A stretch of DNA of 37,780 bases from an uncultured Muribaculaceae bacterium (GTDB lineage Bacteria > Bacteroidota > Bacteroidia > Bacteroidales > Muribaculaceae). Below, one piece after another: positions 7,217 to 16,166 of this stretch (positions are counted from its first letter, which is position 1; the number at the start of each line of letters is the position of its first letter). The DNA is taken from the NCBI GenBank assembly GCA_910579995.1, contig CAJTWH010000027.1:1-37780 (forward strand), given 5' to 3'. The notes under the pieces were generated by a model. It had not been told where the DNA came from. It made no database searches and worked only from the letters and a program-made list of their open reading frames with translations. The translations under genes and the position numbers were made by a program.

Positions 7217-8848
7217 TTACTGAGCCACCTCGCGCACTTTGAGGCGTTCGCCGGCGTCGTTGACTATAGAGCGGAAATAGCGCTCGTTGTAGCCGCCGAA
7301 GGTCGGCTGCACCGGCATACCGTCGGCACTGCGCTCAAATTGGCCGTCTTTTTCTTTCTTGATGTTGCCGTCGAGGAACTTCACAAAGAGATAGTCGCCG
7401 AGGTCTTTGTAGCGTTTGGTCACGTTCTCGGCTGCGACGTCGGTGAGATTGTTGAGGTGGACAGAGGCTGCGGCGAGGTCTTTGCCGGCGAGCTCGCTGT
7501 CGAGACCGGCTACGCGTGTGCTGAGTTCATTCTCGAGCTCGCCCTGAACGCGGCGGATGTCGGGTATCATCTGGCTGTAGCGGTTATATGCCTGATTGGC
7601 AACATAGTTGTTGACCCAGAACATAGAGTCCCACGACAGTGTGAGGAGGTCGGCGGTCTTCTCGTCGAGCGACTTGGGCACGGTGGTATTTGACGAGAAC
7701 ACAGGCACATAGACGCATGTATTGGCGTCGTCTACACCAAACCACAGGATACCCTTGGTGGCTTCATGACGGTTTTTGTTCATATCGGCCACGAAAGAGA
7801 AACCGGTCTGCTGGGTGGCTATGGCACGTTCGTGGGTATAGGTCTGACCATCAACGGTATATTCCATCGGGCGCCAACGGTAGGGGCAGTCGAAGGGGCC
7901 GGCGCCGATATCGTTGTTCATATCGAGAAGAGTCCCCTCGAAGTGGTCGCGCATCATATCCTTGAGGTCGTTGGCGGCAAGAGCCTTGGCCGGTTTCACC
8001 CAAAGGGGCATGGGCTCGCCGCGGCCTTCCATAATCCAAGGGATATACTGATCCATCGAGCCTTTGTCGGCGAAGCGGTTGAAATATGCCCACACACGAG
8101 CGTCGCAGCCGCGCAGGGCGCCGGCGTCGGTGATGGCGTAGGCACGCGAGAAGTCGAAGTCTTGGTCTTTGCCGCTGAAGTAGCCTTGCTTGCGGGCGAA
8201 GTCGATTACATCTGCGGAGTAGAGAGTTTCCTTGTCTTTGAGCGGGAATTTATGGATACGGGCATGGTTGGCATGGCCGGAGATGTATCCGTCGGGAACA
8301 CGGCGAGCCACCCACACGGCACCTTTGTCGGCTTTGCCTTTGCCGATAAGTTCCATCACCCATACCTCGTCGGGGTCGGCGATAGAAAATGATTCGCCCG
8401 ATGACGCATAGCCGTATTTGTCAACGAGGCCGGTCATTACCTTGATGGCCTCGCGGGCTGTCTTGGCACGCTGCAGGGTGATATAGATGAGCGAGCCGTA
8501 GTCGATAAGGCCTGAGCCTTCGAGCTCGGGACGGCCACCCCATGTACTTTCGGCGATGGTGAGGCCGTGCTCGTTCATATTGCCCATTGTGGCGTAGGTG
8601 TGCCCCACTTCCTCAATCTGACCGAGATGTTTGCCGGTGTCCCATTCAACCACATCGCGCATTGCGCCCTTGGCATGGTCGGCGGCGGGCTGGTGATAGA
8701 GTGCGCCGTAGAGTGTATGGCTGTCGGCGGCGTATGTAATCATCGAGGAGCCGTTTTCGGTAGCTCCGGGAGCGGCTATAAGGCTCGTGCAAGCCATCGC
8801 CGCAGCACTCATCATCGAGAGCGCAAGAGTCGTTAGCAGTTTCTTCAT
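7217..8848 (-). CDS. Exported C69-family dipeptidase
   Basis: The 543-residue protein belongs to peptidase family C69 (PepD-like, Ntn-hydrolase fold), which cleaves dipeptides. A 19-residue signal peptide ends in AMA and is followed directly by Cys20 in CTSLIAAPGATENGS. In this family the N-terminal Cys is the nucleophile, so signal cleavage itself would expose it; that link is inference. The family segments WGGRPELEGSGLIDYG, the TAREA(I)KVM region and GESFSIADPDEVWVMELIGKG are present. A lipobox is not evident. It is probably cotranscribed with the four-helix-bundle gene upstream, across a tandem repeat element, and with slyD downstream. Confidence 0.9.
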   Translation of the reverse strand: MKKLLTTLALSMMSAAAMACTSLIAAPGATENGSSMITYAADSHTLYGALYHQPAADHAKGAMRDVVEWDTGKHLGQIEEVGHTYATMGNMNEHGLTIAESTWGGRPELEGSGLIDYGSLIYITLQRAKTAREAIKVMTGLVDKYGYASSGESFSIADPDEVWVMELIGKGKADKGAVWVARRVPDGYISGHANHARIHKFPLKDKETLYSADVIDFARKQGYFSGKDQDFDFSRAYAITDAGALRGCDARVWAYFNRFADKGSMDQYIPWIMEGRGEPMPLWVKPAKALAANDLKDMMRDHFEGTLLDMNNDIGAGPFDCPYRWRPMEYTVDGQTYTHERAIATQQTGFSFVADMNKNRHEATKGILWFGVDDANTCVYVPVFSSNTTVPKSLDEKTADLLTLSWDSMFWVNNYVANQAYNRYSQMIPDIRRVQGELENELSTRVAGLDSELAGKDLAAASVHLNNLTDVAAENVTKRYKDLGDYLFVKFLDGNIKKEKDGQFERSADGMPVQPTFGGYNERYFRSIVNDAGERLKVREVAQ

Positions 8849-8854
8849 TATTTG

Positions 8855-8939
8855 TTGGTGGTTGGTGGGTTGTGGGCAGCGAATTACTTTTTATGGGTTG
8901 GTGGTTGGTGGGTTGTGGGCAGCGAATTACTTTTTATGG
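8855..8939. repeat. G-rich intergenic repeat, copies 3 and 4 (tandem duplication)
   Basis: A 43-bp unit occurs twice in direct orientation at 8855-8897 and 8898-8939, identical over 42 bases. Each unit has TTGGTGGTTGGTGGG, then TTGTGGGCAGCGAATTAC, then TTTTTATGG. The second copy contains the TAA stop codon of the four-helix-bundle gene (8934-8936), and the first starts 7 bp upstream of the C69 peptidase ATG. The transcript here would carry the C-rich strand. Confidence 0.9.
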
Positions 8940-9317
8940 AGTTGCTGATTTATTTGTTAAATCTTGATTTAATCTATATTTTAAATTATATAATTTTCGC
9001 GAAATTACAAGTACTTCTTGTCTCAGTTGATCTAAGTCTTCTTTTGAAATATAGCCTAATCTTGATGCTATATCTAACTGACAAAAGGCTTCAAACAACG
9101 ATCCATAAGCTATCTCTAAAAAATGAATCCTTTCCTTGTATGAAGTTCGGCCACTTTGTTCGGCTATGTTCGACGGTACCGAGATAACAGACCTTCTCAA
9201 TTGGTCACAAAGCACATACCTCTCTTCAGAAGGGAACTTTGCAATCAATCGATATACCTTGCCAACTAACTCTAACGATAGTTGATATACATCTAATTTC
9301 TCGAAACTATATAACAT
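8934..9317 (-). CDS. Four-helix-bundle (S23-like) protein
   Basis: The 127-residue product matches the four-helix-bundle family once described from sequences inserted in 23S rRNA genes. The conserved pattern is visible: FEKLDVYQLSLELVGKVY, FPSEERYVLCDQLRRSVISVPSNIAEQSGR, and FLEIAYGSLFEAFCQLDIA. The molecular role of chromosomal members is unknown. The gene is more AT-rich than its neighbours, which hints at a different history. It has a clear promoter at 9381-9411. Its stop codon lies in the second copy of the tandem repeat, so its last residues (after NKSATP) may have been truncated or extended by that element. Confidence 0.88.
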   Translation of the reverse strand: MLYSFEKLDVYQLSLELVGKVYRLIAKFPSEERYVLCDQLRRSVISVPSNIAEQSGRTSYKERIHFLEIAYGSLFEAFCQLDIASRLGYISKEDLDQLRQEVLVISRKLYNLKYRLNQDLTNKSATP

Positions 9318-9380
9318 ATTCCGTTCTCTTACAGTTCAGTCGCTTTAGGCAATGGTAATATACCACCCTGCGTAGCTCTG

Positions 9381-9411
9381 CAAAGGTAATATACCACCCA
9401 CTGCCAACAAA
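9381..9411 (-). promoter_or_regulatory. Promoter of the four-helix-bundle / C69 peptidase run
   Basis: Minus strand: TTTG at 9411-9408, a 19-bp spacer, TACCTTTG at 9388-9381, an exact match to the Bacteroidetes consensus. The -33 TTTG lies inside a GGTTGGTGG-type repeat. A direct repeat of GGTAATATACCACCC (9354-9368 and 9385-9399 on the plus strand) has duplicated the -7 region; the second copy reads TACCATTG and looks inactive. Confidence 0.7.
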
Positions 9412-9422
9412 CCACCAACCTA
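9386..9422 (-). repeat. G-rich intergenic repeat, copy 5 (single, diverged)
   Basis: Read on the minus strand the sequence is AGGTTGGTGGTTTGTTGGC followed by AGTGGGTGGTATATTACC. It resembles the other GGTTGGTGG elements but lacks an intact TGTGGGCAGCG core. It contributes the -33 hexamer region of the promoter at 9381-9411. Confidence 0.55.
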
Positions 9423-9442
9423 TTTATGATATAACGCGAAAT

Positions 9443-12400
9443 TCATACTTTTATTATCTTATTCTTGACCGGATACCACAGATAGCCTTCTACAGAGGGG
9501 CGGCCGAGTTGGTGAAGCAGTTCTACATAGTGGGCTACCTGCCGGTGGTGGCTCTTGCGGGTTTCGGCTGTAAACTTGTAGTCTACAACCACTACCGAGC
9601 CGTCGGGGCGCACAACCACACGGTCGGGACGGAATGACTCGTCGCTATTTGGCACATAGATCGAGCGCTCGGCAAAAACCTTGAAATTGGGGTCGAACCA
9701 CTCGGCCACCGTAGCGCCGCCGGCAGCAATGGCTTGCGCAAGCGTACGGCGATAATCTTCGGCCTCATCATCGGGCACATCCTCGCGCGAGCATTGCCAT
9801 GCCAAGGCGCGGTCAAGGTCGCCGACTGTGCGCATAGTTGCAAGAATGGCATGGAGATTCGAGCCGCGGCGGGCCGCTTCCTGCATTTCGGGTGGGGCCT
9901 CGAACGGCTTGGGCTCATCCACGATTTCCTTGTCTTCCTCGCCTCCGATATCAAGGTCGGTGGCAAGGGCGTCGTCGATACTCACCAGTTCGCGGGTGTC
10001 GCTGCGATAGACAACCGCATACTCGCCGGCCTCAATCAATCCGCTGCGCGAAGCCGCTTTATGCTCCGGAGCCGTAGGTGCTCCGAGGGTGTAGATGTCA
10101 GTGGCGTCGTCGTAGCCTTCGGTGAGGTCTATTGTAAAGCCTTGCTCGGTTTGGTAGTTGTCGCTCTGAGTGAAGAGATTATGGAGATACTCGCCCACCT
10201 GCTCAGTGCGCGTATGGATTATCAGCTCGCGCGAAGCCCGCGTGAAAGCGACGTAGGTAGCATTTAGGTTGTCGATAATCTCGGCCTGACGATCGGCGGC
10301 AAGGACATCGGCCACGGGCGATACTTCCGGGTCGCGCAAGGGCGAACTGTCGTCAACGGTTATGCGAAGAAGCGGCGGCTTTATATCCTCGGCAAACTCC
10401 TTGAAGCCGGCCATAGGCAGCCACAGGGTCGCGCTCTTGTGATAAAGCTCCCAGTCGCCGAAGGGAATATGCACGCATGCACGCTCGAGACCCTTTGAGC
10501 GGTGTATGGTCATCACCTCAACGGCGTCGAGGTCGGCCGACGCCTTGATTGCCCATTTGTATTCATTGCGGTCGTAAGCAGCGGTGAAGTCGGCCAATGA
10601 GGGCTCGGCACTCTCGGCCTGCTTTACAGCAAGGTCCTGCAAAGCAGCGATATAGGCATACTCGCGGCGCCGTTGCTCGGGCGTGAGTTTGTGGGCAATG
10701 ATAGCCTCTACAAGCGCCACGAGGTTGGCGGGATTCTCGGCGCGTATGGCATTGATCTGTCCTTTGAGTGCGCCGGCGGCGTCGCTGCCTTCCTGCAAGG
10801 CCATCTCAAGAGCGACATCGGGGCTGTAGCCCTCTGACTCATAGTGGCAATAGCGGGTGATCATCATCACCACGTCGGCGCGCGAGGCATACGAGGCCTC
10901 CTCGCTGTCGCGGGTGAGGCGACGGCTCTGGTAGGAGCGCGACACGAGTTTGAGCATGCTCATCACAGAGCGCACGGCGGGGCTGTTGCGCAGCAGCAGC
11001 GCCTCGGATGACAATATGCGTATCTGCGGATAGTTGTCGGTGAGATACTTGACTACATCGGCAGCCTCGCGGCGTGCACGGCAGAGCACCATGATGTCGG
11101 ACCAGCGGTAGCCGGCGTCGTGCTGACGGATGATATCCTCGGCCATTGCTTTGATGATATCATCGTCGGCCGGGGCTTCGGGGTCGGCGTGGAAATGTAT
11201 GCGCACATAGCCGGGCCGGTCGCTGTATTTCTTCGAGGGTGTCTGCACCACATTGCCATAGTAGCGGGCACCGAACTGATGGCGGAGGCGGTCGAAAACG
11301 GTGTTGTTGAACCTCACCACATCGCCCGAGCTGCGCCAGTTGGTATTCTCTTCGGGCACATTGCCGCGCACCACGGTATGGCGCGGGAAATCTTCATTCT
11401 GCACCTGAGAGCCAAGCAGTTCGCTGTCGGAATTGCGGAAGCGGTAGATCGACTGTTTCTCGTCGCCGATGATGAGGTTGTCGAAATTCTGCGACAGGCT
11501 GTTGGCGACAAGCGGCTTGAGGTTAAACCACTGCACGCCCGAGGTGTCTTGGAATTCATCGATGAGCAGGGTCTCGAGTTTCATGCCGAGGCGCTCGTAG
11601 ATGAATGGCATTTCGGCGTCGGAAATTATGCGCTTGAGCAATTCGCCGGTGTCGCTGAGCAGCACGGTGTTCGACTCGCGCAGATATCGCTCGAGGGTAT
11701 GCAGGGCCATGCCGATGAAGTCGAGCGTGCCGAGCGAGGCTCTGAGCGAGTCGTAGATTTTGCGGCGTTTGTAGGCACGTGGAAACTCAATGCAGAAGTC
11801 GCGTGCGGCGGCCACGATAGCGTCCATGCCTGCTGCCGAGCCGTATTTTTTCTCTTTGCCGCGTCCGAAGAGGTCGGAGTCGCTGAAGCCGGGCTGCAGA
11901 GCCTTGATTTTGAAGTCGGCGGATCCTATCTTTGCCTTAGGGTCAGCGGCAAGGGCGAAGCGCTTGTGGAGCGAGCCGAAGACTTCGTCGCTGATACCTG
12001 CGGCAGAAAGGAGCTGCTCTACCCTGCGGCCCATCGCGGCGGCGTCTTTCATAGCCTCGGCCGACTCCTTGCGCAGAAGAGCGTCGAAAGCGTTGATTTT
12101 GGCCGGAGTGGAGAGATAGTCGCGCAATGCCTTGGAGTTGAGGCCGAAAGTCTCGTCCATCGACTTCTCCATCGTCGAGGTCAAGCCTTGGATGAGATGG
12201 CCGTCGCGCTCAAAGAAGTTAAAGGATTTGCCCTCGCGTACTTTCTCGAGGGTATAAGTGCTTATCCAGTCGATGAGTCGGCCGGCATTTTGGGGAGGGG
12301 CATAGTTGAGCTCGTCGAGCATGAGCGATATGCTCTGCGAAATGGCGTCGCGGGCGTCGATGGCAAGCTCATAGTCGCCCTGCTGGTCGATTTCGCGCGA

Positions 12401-12817
12401 GAATGTGCGCAGCACGCCCTGAAAGAACGAGTCGATGGTGCTGACATTGAAGTTGGAGTAGTCGTAGAGCAGCTCGCTCAGGGCGAGGGTGGCGGTGTGG
12501 CGGAGCTCGTCGGCAGTGCAGCCATATTCGGCAATCAGACGTGCGGTATAGTCGGCGCCGCTGTTGTCGTCGGCGGCAAGGCTGTTGATCTGCTTTACAA
12601 TGCGCCGCTTCATCTCGTCGGTGGCGGCGTTGGTAAAGGTCAGGGCAAGGATGGCGCGGTGACGGTTGGGACGCCGCCAGCCTCCGGGCGCATATTTGGT
12701 GCTGTTGAGGCGATAGCCGCCCTTCTCGAGCTTTACACCCAAGAGAGTCTTGATATACTCGTATGCCAGCGTGAAAGTCTTTCCCGACCCCGCCGATGCC
12801 TTATAAACCGTCAGCAT
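9443..12817 (-). CDS. AddA-like UvrD-family helicase-nuclease
   Basis: The product (1124 residues from the ATG at 12817) is a superfamily 1 DNA helicase with a C-terminal nuclease, as in the AddA subunit of AddAB, which resects double-strand breaks for RecA. Visible motifs are Walker A ASAGSGKT (7-14), ALTFTNAATDEM, DEFQDTSGVQW, IIGDEKQSIYRFRNSD, and VMTIHRSKGLE. The C-terminal PD-(D/E)XK nuclease shows RPDRVVVRPDG and VVVVDYKF. The start at 12817 puts the Walker A at the usual place and lies 1 bp after the preceding stop; the longer frame would run into the sugar transferase gene. No AddB gene is adjacent in the window. Confidence 0.88.
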   Translation of the reverse strand: MLTVYKASAGSGKTFTLAYEYIKTLLGVKLEKGGYRLNSTKYAPGGWRRPNRHRAILALTFTNAATDEMKRRIVKQINSLAADDNSGADYTARLIAEYGCTADELRHTATLALSELLYDYSNFNVSTIDSFFQGVLRTFSREIDQQGDYELAIDARDAISQSISLMLDELNYAPPQNAGRLIDWISTYTLEKVREGKSFNFFERDGHLIQGLTSTMEKSMDETFGLNSKALRDYLSTPAKINAFDALLRKESAEAMKDAAAMGRRVEQLLSAAGISDEVFGSLHKRFALAADPKAKIGSADFKIKALQPGFSDSDLFGRGKEKKYGSAAGMDAIVAAARDFCIEFPRAYKRRKIYDSLRASLGTLDFIGMALHTLERYLRESNTVLLSDTGELLKRIISDAEMPFIYERLGMKLETLLIDEFQDTSGVQWFNLKPLVANSLSQNFDNLIIGDEKQSIYRFRNSDSELLGSQVQNEDFPRHTVVRGNVPEENTNWRSSGDVVRFNNTVFDRLRHQFGARYYGNVVQTPSKKYSDRPGYVRIHFHADPEAPADDDIIKAMAEDIIRQHDAGYRWSDIMVLCRARREAADVVKYLTDNYPQIRILSSEALLLRNSPAVRSVMSMLKLVSRSYQSRRLTRDSEEASYASRADVVMMITRYCHYESEGYSPDVALEMALQEGSDAAGALKGQINAIRAENPANLVALVEAIIAHKLTPEQRRREYAYIAALQDLAVKQAESAEPSLADFTAAYDRNEYKWAIKASADLDAVEVMTIHRSKGLERACVHIPFGDWELYHKSATLWLPMAGFKEFAEDIKPPLLRITVDDSSPLRDPEVSPVADVLAADRQAEIIDNLNATYVAFTRASRELIIHTRTEQVGEYLHNLFTQSDNYQTEQGFTIDLTEGYDDATDIYTLGAPTAPEHKAASRSGLIEAGEYAVVYRSDTRELVSIDDALATDLDIGGEEDKEIVDEPKPFEAPPEMQEAARRGSNLHAILATMRTVGDLDRALAWQCSREDVPDDEAEDYRRTLAQAIAAGGATVAEWFDPNFKVFAERSIYVPNSDESFRPDRVVVRPDGSVVVVDYKFTAETRKSHHRQVAHYVELLHQLGRPSVEGYLWYPVKNKIIKV

Positions 12818-12818
12818 G

Positions 12819-14213
12819 TCAGAACGCGTTTTTCTCGCCCATAAAGGCATTGAGGACAGTGCGCACCATAATCTTGAGGTCAAGCAGGATACTCCAGTTC
12901 TCGATATACCAGACGTCGTGCTCCACACGGCGCTCCATCTTCCATAATTCGTCGGTGATACCGCGGTAGCCGTTGACCTGCGCCCAGCCGGTAATGCCGG
13001 GCTTCACGGCATGGCGCACCATATAGCCATCTATCAGACGCGAATAGTCTTCGGTATGTTTGAGCATGTGCGGACGCGGGCCCACTATCGACATGTCGCC
13101 TTTCCAGACGTTGATAAACTGGGGCAACTCATCGAGCGACGAACGGCGCAGGAAGTCGCCGAAGCGGGTCTTGCGGGGGTCGTTTGCCGTGGCCTGACTG
13201 GTATCGGACGTGGCGTTGACGCGCATGGTGCGGAATTTCAGGCACTTGAAGGGACGGCCGCGATAGCCTGTGCGCTCCTGCTTGAAATATACCGGGCCTT
13301 TAGAGCCCAATTTGATGGCGATGGCCACAGGGATATATATCAGCGGATAGAAGCAGAGGAACACCGACGACACCACGATGTCGAACATGCGCTTGACCCC
13401 GCGGTTGACTATGCTCTTGAGGGGATTGTGACGTATCGACAGCACCGGCTGCGAGCCGATATTGTAGAGGTCGAAGCTGCGCGAGAGTGTCGAGGGTATC
13501 TGGGGCACGTAATAGAAATCGACACAATTGTCGTCGGCTATCTTGATAACCTTGGCAAGCGATTCGTCGTGGCCTGAAAGCGTGAAATATATCTGGCGTA
13601 TGTCGTTGCCTTTCACGAAGTTCTCGAGGTCGGCGAGGCGCATGGTGAGCTCGGGGCGGAAGTCGTTCTCGCCGCTGTCGTCGAAGTAGCCGAGTATGCG
13701 GAAACCGAAGCCGGGGTCCGACTCCATATTGTCGGTGAGGCGCCGCGCGGTAGGGCCGGTGCCTATCACAACCACACGGGTGAAGTTCTTGCCGCGGCGA
13801 CGGTAAGTCTTAAGTGCGAATTTGCCAAGTATCTGGAACAATGGCAATGCCACAGCCATCAGGCCGAGGAAAAAGACGTAGGCCTTCACCGGGACGCTTC
13901 TCACACCGAGAAATTCGCACAGCGACAGGAAACACATCGCATAAATGCCGACCTCGATAAGGCTTTCGCGCATTTCGAAGTCGAGACGTATTGCCCGGAT
14001 CTGCAGCTTGTTGCGGCGCGACACCATAATCATCGGTATACAGCAGACCTCCACCAGCAGCCATAGCACACGGAGATAATGGAAATTATCCGTTATCTGC
14101 GGGAATACACTGATGGTAAGCCAGAAAAGCAGGTTGACGATGGCTACACCGCCCAAGATGAAGAGCGATGGTATATATCGTCCGCGACCTGTGCTGCGTT
14201 CGTTTCCGGTCAT
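12819..14213 (-). CDS. Polyprenyl-phosphate sugar phosphotransferase
   Basis: This 464-residue membrane enzyme starts polysaccharide assembly by moving a sugar-1-phosphate onto undecaprenyl phosphate. The N-terminal third has about four or five hydrophobic segments, followed by a nucleotide-binding-like domain (VVVIGTGPTARRL) and the catalytic bacterial sugar transferase domain: FKCLKFRTMR, RRSSLDELPQFINVWKGDMS, IVGPRPH and KPGITGWAQVNGYRG. This is the WcaJ/CpsE layout. No other glycosyltransferase or export genes lie nearby, so it is separated from a capsule locus. It abuts the AddA-like gene by one base and is probably cotranscribed with it. The sugar substrate cannot be told from sequence. 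Confidence 0.92.
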   Translation of the reverse strand: MTGNERSTGRGRYIPSLFILGGVAIVNLLFWLTISVFPQITDNFHYLRVLWLLVEVCCIPMIMVSRRNKLQIRAIRLDFEMRESLIEVGIYAMCFLSLCEFLGVRSVPVKAYVFFLGLMAVALPLFQILGKFALKTYRRRGKNFTRVVVIGTGPTARRLTDNMESDPGFGFRILGYFDDSGENDFRPELTMRLADLENFVKGNDIRQIYFTLSGHDESLAKVIKIADDNCVDFYYVPQIPSTLSRSFDLYNIGSQPVLSIRHNPLKSIVNRGVKRMFDIVVSSVFLCFYPLIYIPVAIAIKLGSKGPVYFKQERTGYRGRPFKCLKFRTMRVNATSDTSQATANDPRKTRFGDFLRRSSLDELPQFINVWKGDMSIVGPRPHMLKHTEDYSRLIDGYMVRHAVKPGITGWAQVNGYRGITDELWKMERRVEHDVWYIENWSILLDLKIMVRTVLNAFMGEKNAF

Positions 14214-14234
14214 TTAGCAGGCGTTATGGGAGTA

Positions 14235-14266
14235 AAGGAGTGTACGGCCTGTGCCATACACTCCTT
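14235..14266 (-). terminator. Hairpin after the DUF349 gene
   Basis: AAGGAGTGTA (14235-14244) pairs perfectly with TACACTCCTT (14257-14266), with an inner GGC/GCC extension. It starts 10 bp after the DUF349 stop codon on the minus strand and just before the sugar transferase ATG. No U-tract follows, so termination is likely but not certain. Confidence 0.6.
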
Positions 14267-14275
14267 CGGGTATTG

Positions 14276-16117
14276 TTACAGTTTTCCGTCGAGAATCTTT
14301 ATTTTGTCTTCGATGTCTTTGATATCGGCCTTGAGGCGCTCGATACGGCGCTCCATGTCGTGCACGAGAGAGTTGCCGCTCTTCGACTTGGCCGAGAGGA
14401 AACCGAGGTTGTTCTCGTAGGTGCGGAGGTCGTTGCGGCGGTTTTCAAGCACGCGCACAAGACGCTCGCGTTCGTGGTAGAGCTTGTCGGTGTCGCCTTC
14501 GAGAGAGTTTACATTGGCAACGAAGCGCTCTCTGCCGGCACGTTTTTCGGCAAGGGCGAAGTGGTCGCGCACGGCGTCGACAGCCGAGCGGTATGCCTCG
14601 TAGAGCTTGTCTTTCTCGCGGAAGGGCACATGGCCGGTCTCGTTCCAGCGCTGCTGGAGTGCCTTGAGTTCTTTGAGAGCCGAGTCTTTGTCGGCGGCCT
14701 CGCTCACGAGAGCCGACAGCAGGCCGATGATCTCGCGCTTGGTGCGCAGGTTGGCAGCCTCTACGGCACGTGTGCCGCTGCCGGCTTTTTTCTTACGGTC
14801 GAAGAAGTAGTCGCAGGCGGTGGTGAAGCGGTTCCACAGGGCGTCGCTGTATTTCTTGGGAACTGAGCCGATTGACTTCCACTCTTTCTGCATAGCCACG
14901 AACTGCTCTGTCGCCGAGCGCCAGTCGGTGCTTTCTTTGAGGGCTTCGGCGCGGTCGGCGAGCTCTTGCTTGCGGGCGAGGTTGGAGTTGAGCTCCTCGC
15001 GGGTGGTGCGGTAGAATTCGGCCTTGGCGTCGAAGAAGTTGTCGCATGCCTGACGGAAACGGGCGAAGAGACTGCGGTTGGCTTTCTTGGAGGCGAAGCC
15101 GAGTTTGCGCCATTCTTCCTGAAGGGCGACGATCGATTTGGTGGCGGCGTCCCAGTCGGAGAATGATTTGAGTGCTCCGAGGTCGATGGCCTCGATCCGC
15201 TCGCACAGCTCTGTCTTGGCGGCTTCGTTGGCAGCCTCGCGGGCTTTGCGGGCCTCGAAGAATGCCTGATAGCGCTTGTTGATTTCCGTTGACGCCTCGC
15301 GGAAGCGGTTCCAGATGTCGTCGCGCAGTTCTTTGGCTACAGGGCCGACCTGACGCCATTTATTGTGAAGGTCTTGCAGACGGCGGTAGGCGGCGATGAC
15401 GTCTTCATCGGCCACAAGTGACTGTGCCTCGGCAAGAAGCGCTTCTTTGTCCTCAAGGTTTTTCTTGAAGTCGTAGTCGCGCAGTTCTTTGTTGATTTTG
15501 AGATTGTCGGAGTAATGCTCGCGGGCTTCTTGGAAACGTTTCCATACCGAAGTCTCCTGCATGGGGTCTACATCGCCGATGGCGTTGAATTCATCCTGCA
15601 GCTCGCGGTAGCGCGGGAAGGTGCGGTTTACATTGTCGGTGTCTTCGGCGAGAGCGTTGATTTCGTCGATGATGGCGTTCTTGCGCTCGAGATTTGCGGC
15701 CTTGGCGGCTTCCTGAGCGGCAATCCATTCGCTTTTCTTGGTGCGCAGACGCTCTATCACGAGCTCGAACTCACCCTTTTCCTCAGCCTGCGGCTGCTCA
15801 CCTTCAGCCGCCTGAGCGGGTTTATGGAGCATGCTGTGGAGCTGACGGAGACGGCGAATCTCGTCGGTGGTGATTTCTGAGGCGTCTTTGGCGAGCAGAG
15901 CAAGAGCCTGAGCCATAAGGCTTTCGTCGGTGAGAGGCTGACGCTCGGCGGCGAGCTCGGCATCTTCTTCGCCTTCTGCCATGATTTCCTCGACCTCTAC
16001 GGCGGCTTCAGGATCGGGGGTTGCGGTTACAGCTTCGGCCTCGGTGGCCGCTGCTTCGTTGAGAGTTGAATCTTTGGTCTCTCCGCCGGGAACCAAAGAG
16101 GGATCGTGCATGTCCAT
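14276..16117 (-). CDS. DUF349 repeat protein
   Basis: The 613-residue protein has a long acidic N terminus (about residues 1-115, rich in Glu, Asp and Ala) followed by five tandem DUF349 modules. Each ends with a pattern such as VWKRFQEAREHY, IWNRFREASTEI, LFARFRQACDNFF, LWNRFTTACDYFF or LYEAYRSAVDAV. The last about 100 residues are a predicted coiled coil (ERLVRVLENRRNDL to IKILDGKL). There is no signal peptide, so it is cytoplasmic. DUF349 proteins are helical and of unproven function. It has its own promoter overlapping a palindrome and a hairpin after its stop, so it is probably monocistronic. Confidence 0.88.
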   Translation of the reverse strand: MDMHDPSLVPGGETKDSTLNEAAATEAEAVTATPDPEAAVEVEEIMAEGEEDAELAAERQPLTDESLMAQALALLAKDASEITTDEIRRLRQLHSMLHKPAQAAEGEQPQAEEKGEFELVIERLRTKKSEWIAAQEAAKAANLERKNAIIDEINALAEDTDNVNRTFPRYRELQDEFNAIGDVDPMQETSVWKRFQEAREHYSDNLKINKELRDYDFKKNLEDKEALLAEAQSLVADEDVIAAYRRLQDLHNKWRQVGPVAKELRDDIWNRFREASTEINKRYQAFFEARKAREAANEAAKTELCERIEAIDLGALKSFSDWDAATKSIVALQEEWRKLGFASKKANRSLFARFRQACDNFFDAKAEFYRTTREELNSNLARKQELADRAEALKESTDWRSATEQFVAMQKEWKSIGSVPKKYSDALWNRFTTACDYFFDRKKKAGSGTRAVEAANLRTKREIIGLLSALVSEAADKDSALKELKALQQRWNETGHVPFREKDKLYEAYRSAVDAVRDHFALAEKRAGRERFVANVNSLEGDTDKLYHERERLVRVLENRRNDLRTYENNLGFLSAKSKSGNSLVHDMERRIERLKADIKDIEDKIKILDGKL

Positions 16118-16139
16118 AAACGTTAAATAATAAGGTTAA

Positions 16140-16164
16140 GCGACATCAGCACAGCTAATGTCGC
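16140..16164 (-). promoter_or_regulatory. Palindrome at the DUF349 transcription start
   Basis: On the minus strand GCGACATTAGC and GCTGATGTCGC form an 11-bp stem with one U-G pair and a 3-nt loop. It overlaps the expected start point of the promoter at 16167-16197 and lies about 22 nt before the DUF349 ATG. It could be a repressor operator or a 5' hairpin that stabilises or attenuates the transcript; sequence alone does not decide. Confidence 0.5.
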
Positions 16165-16166
16165 CC

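Noticed and set aside
8855..8939. Possible CRISPR repeats
   Set aside because: The two units are directly adjacent with no spacer and belong to the dispersed G-rich family; no cas genes are in the window.
11120..12844. Long plus-strand open frame (574 codons) antisense to the AddA-like gene
   Set aside because: It is a mirror of a gene with strong helicase motifs; its protein has no recognisable domain, and high-GC codon bias produces such shadow frames.
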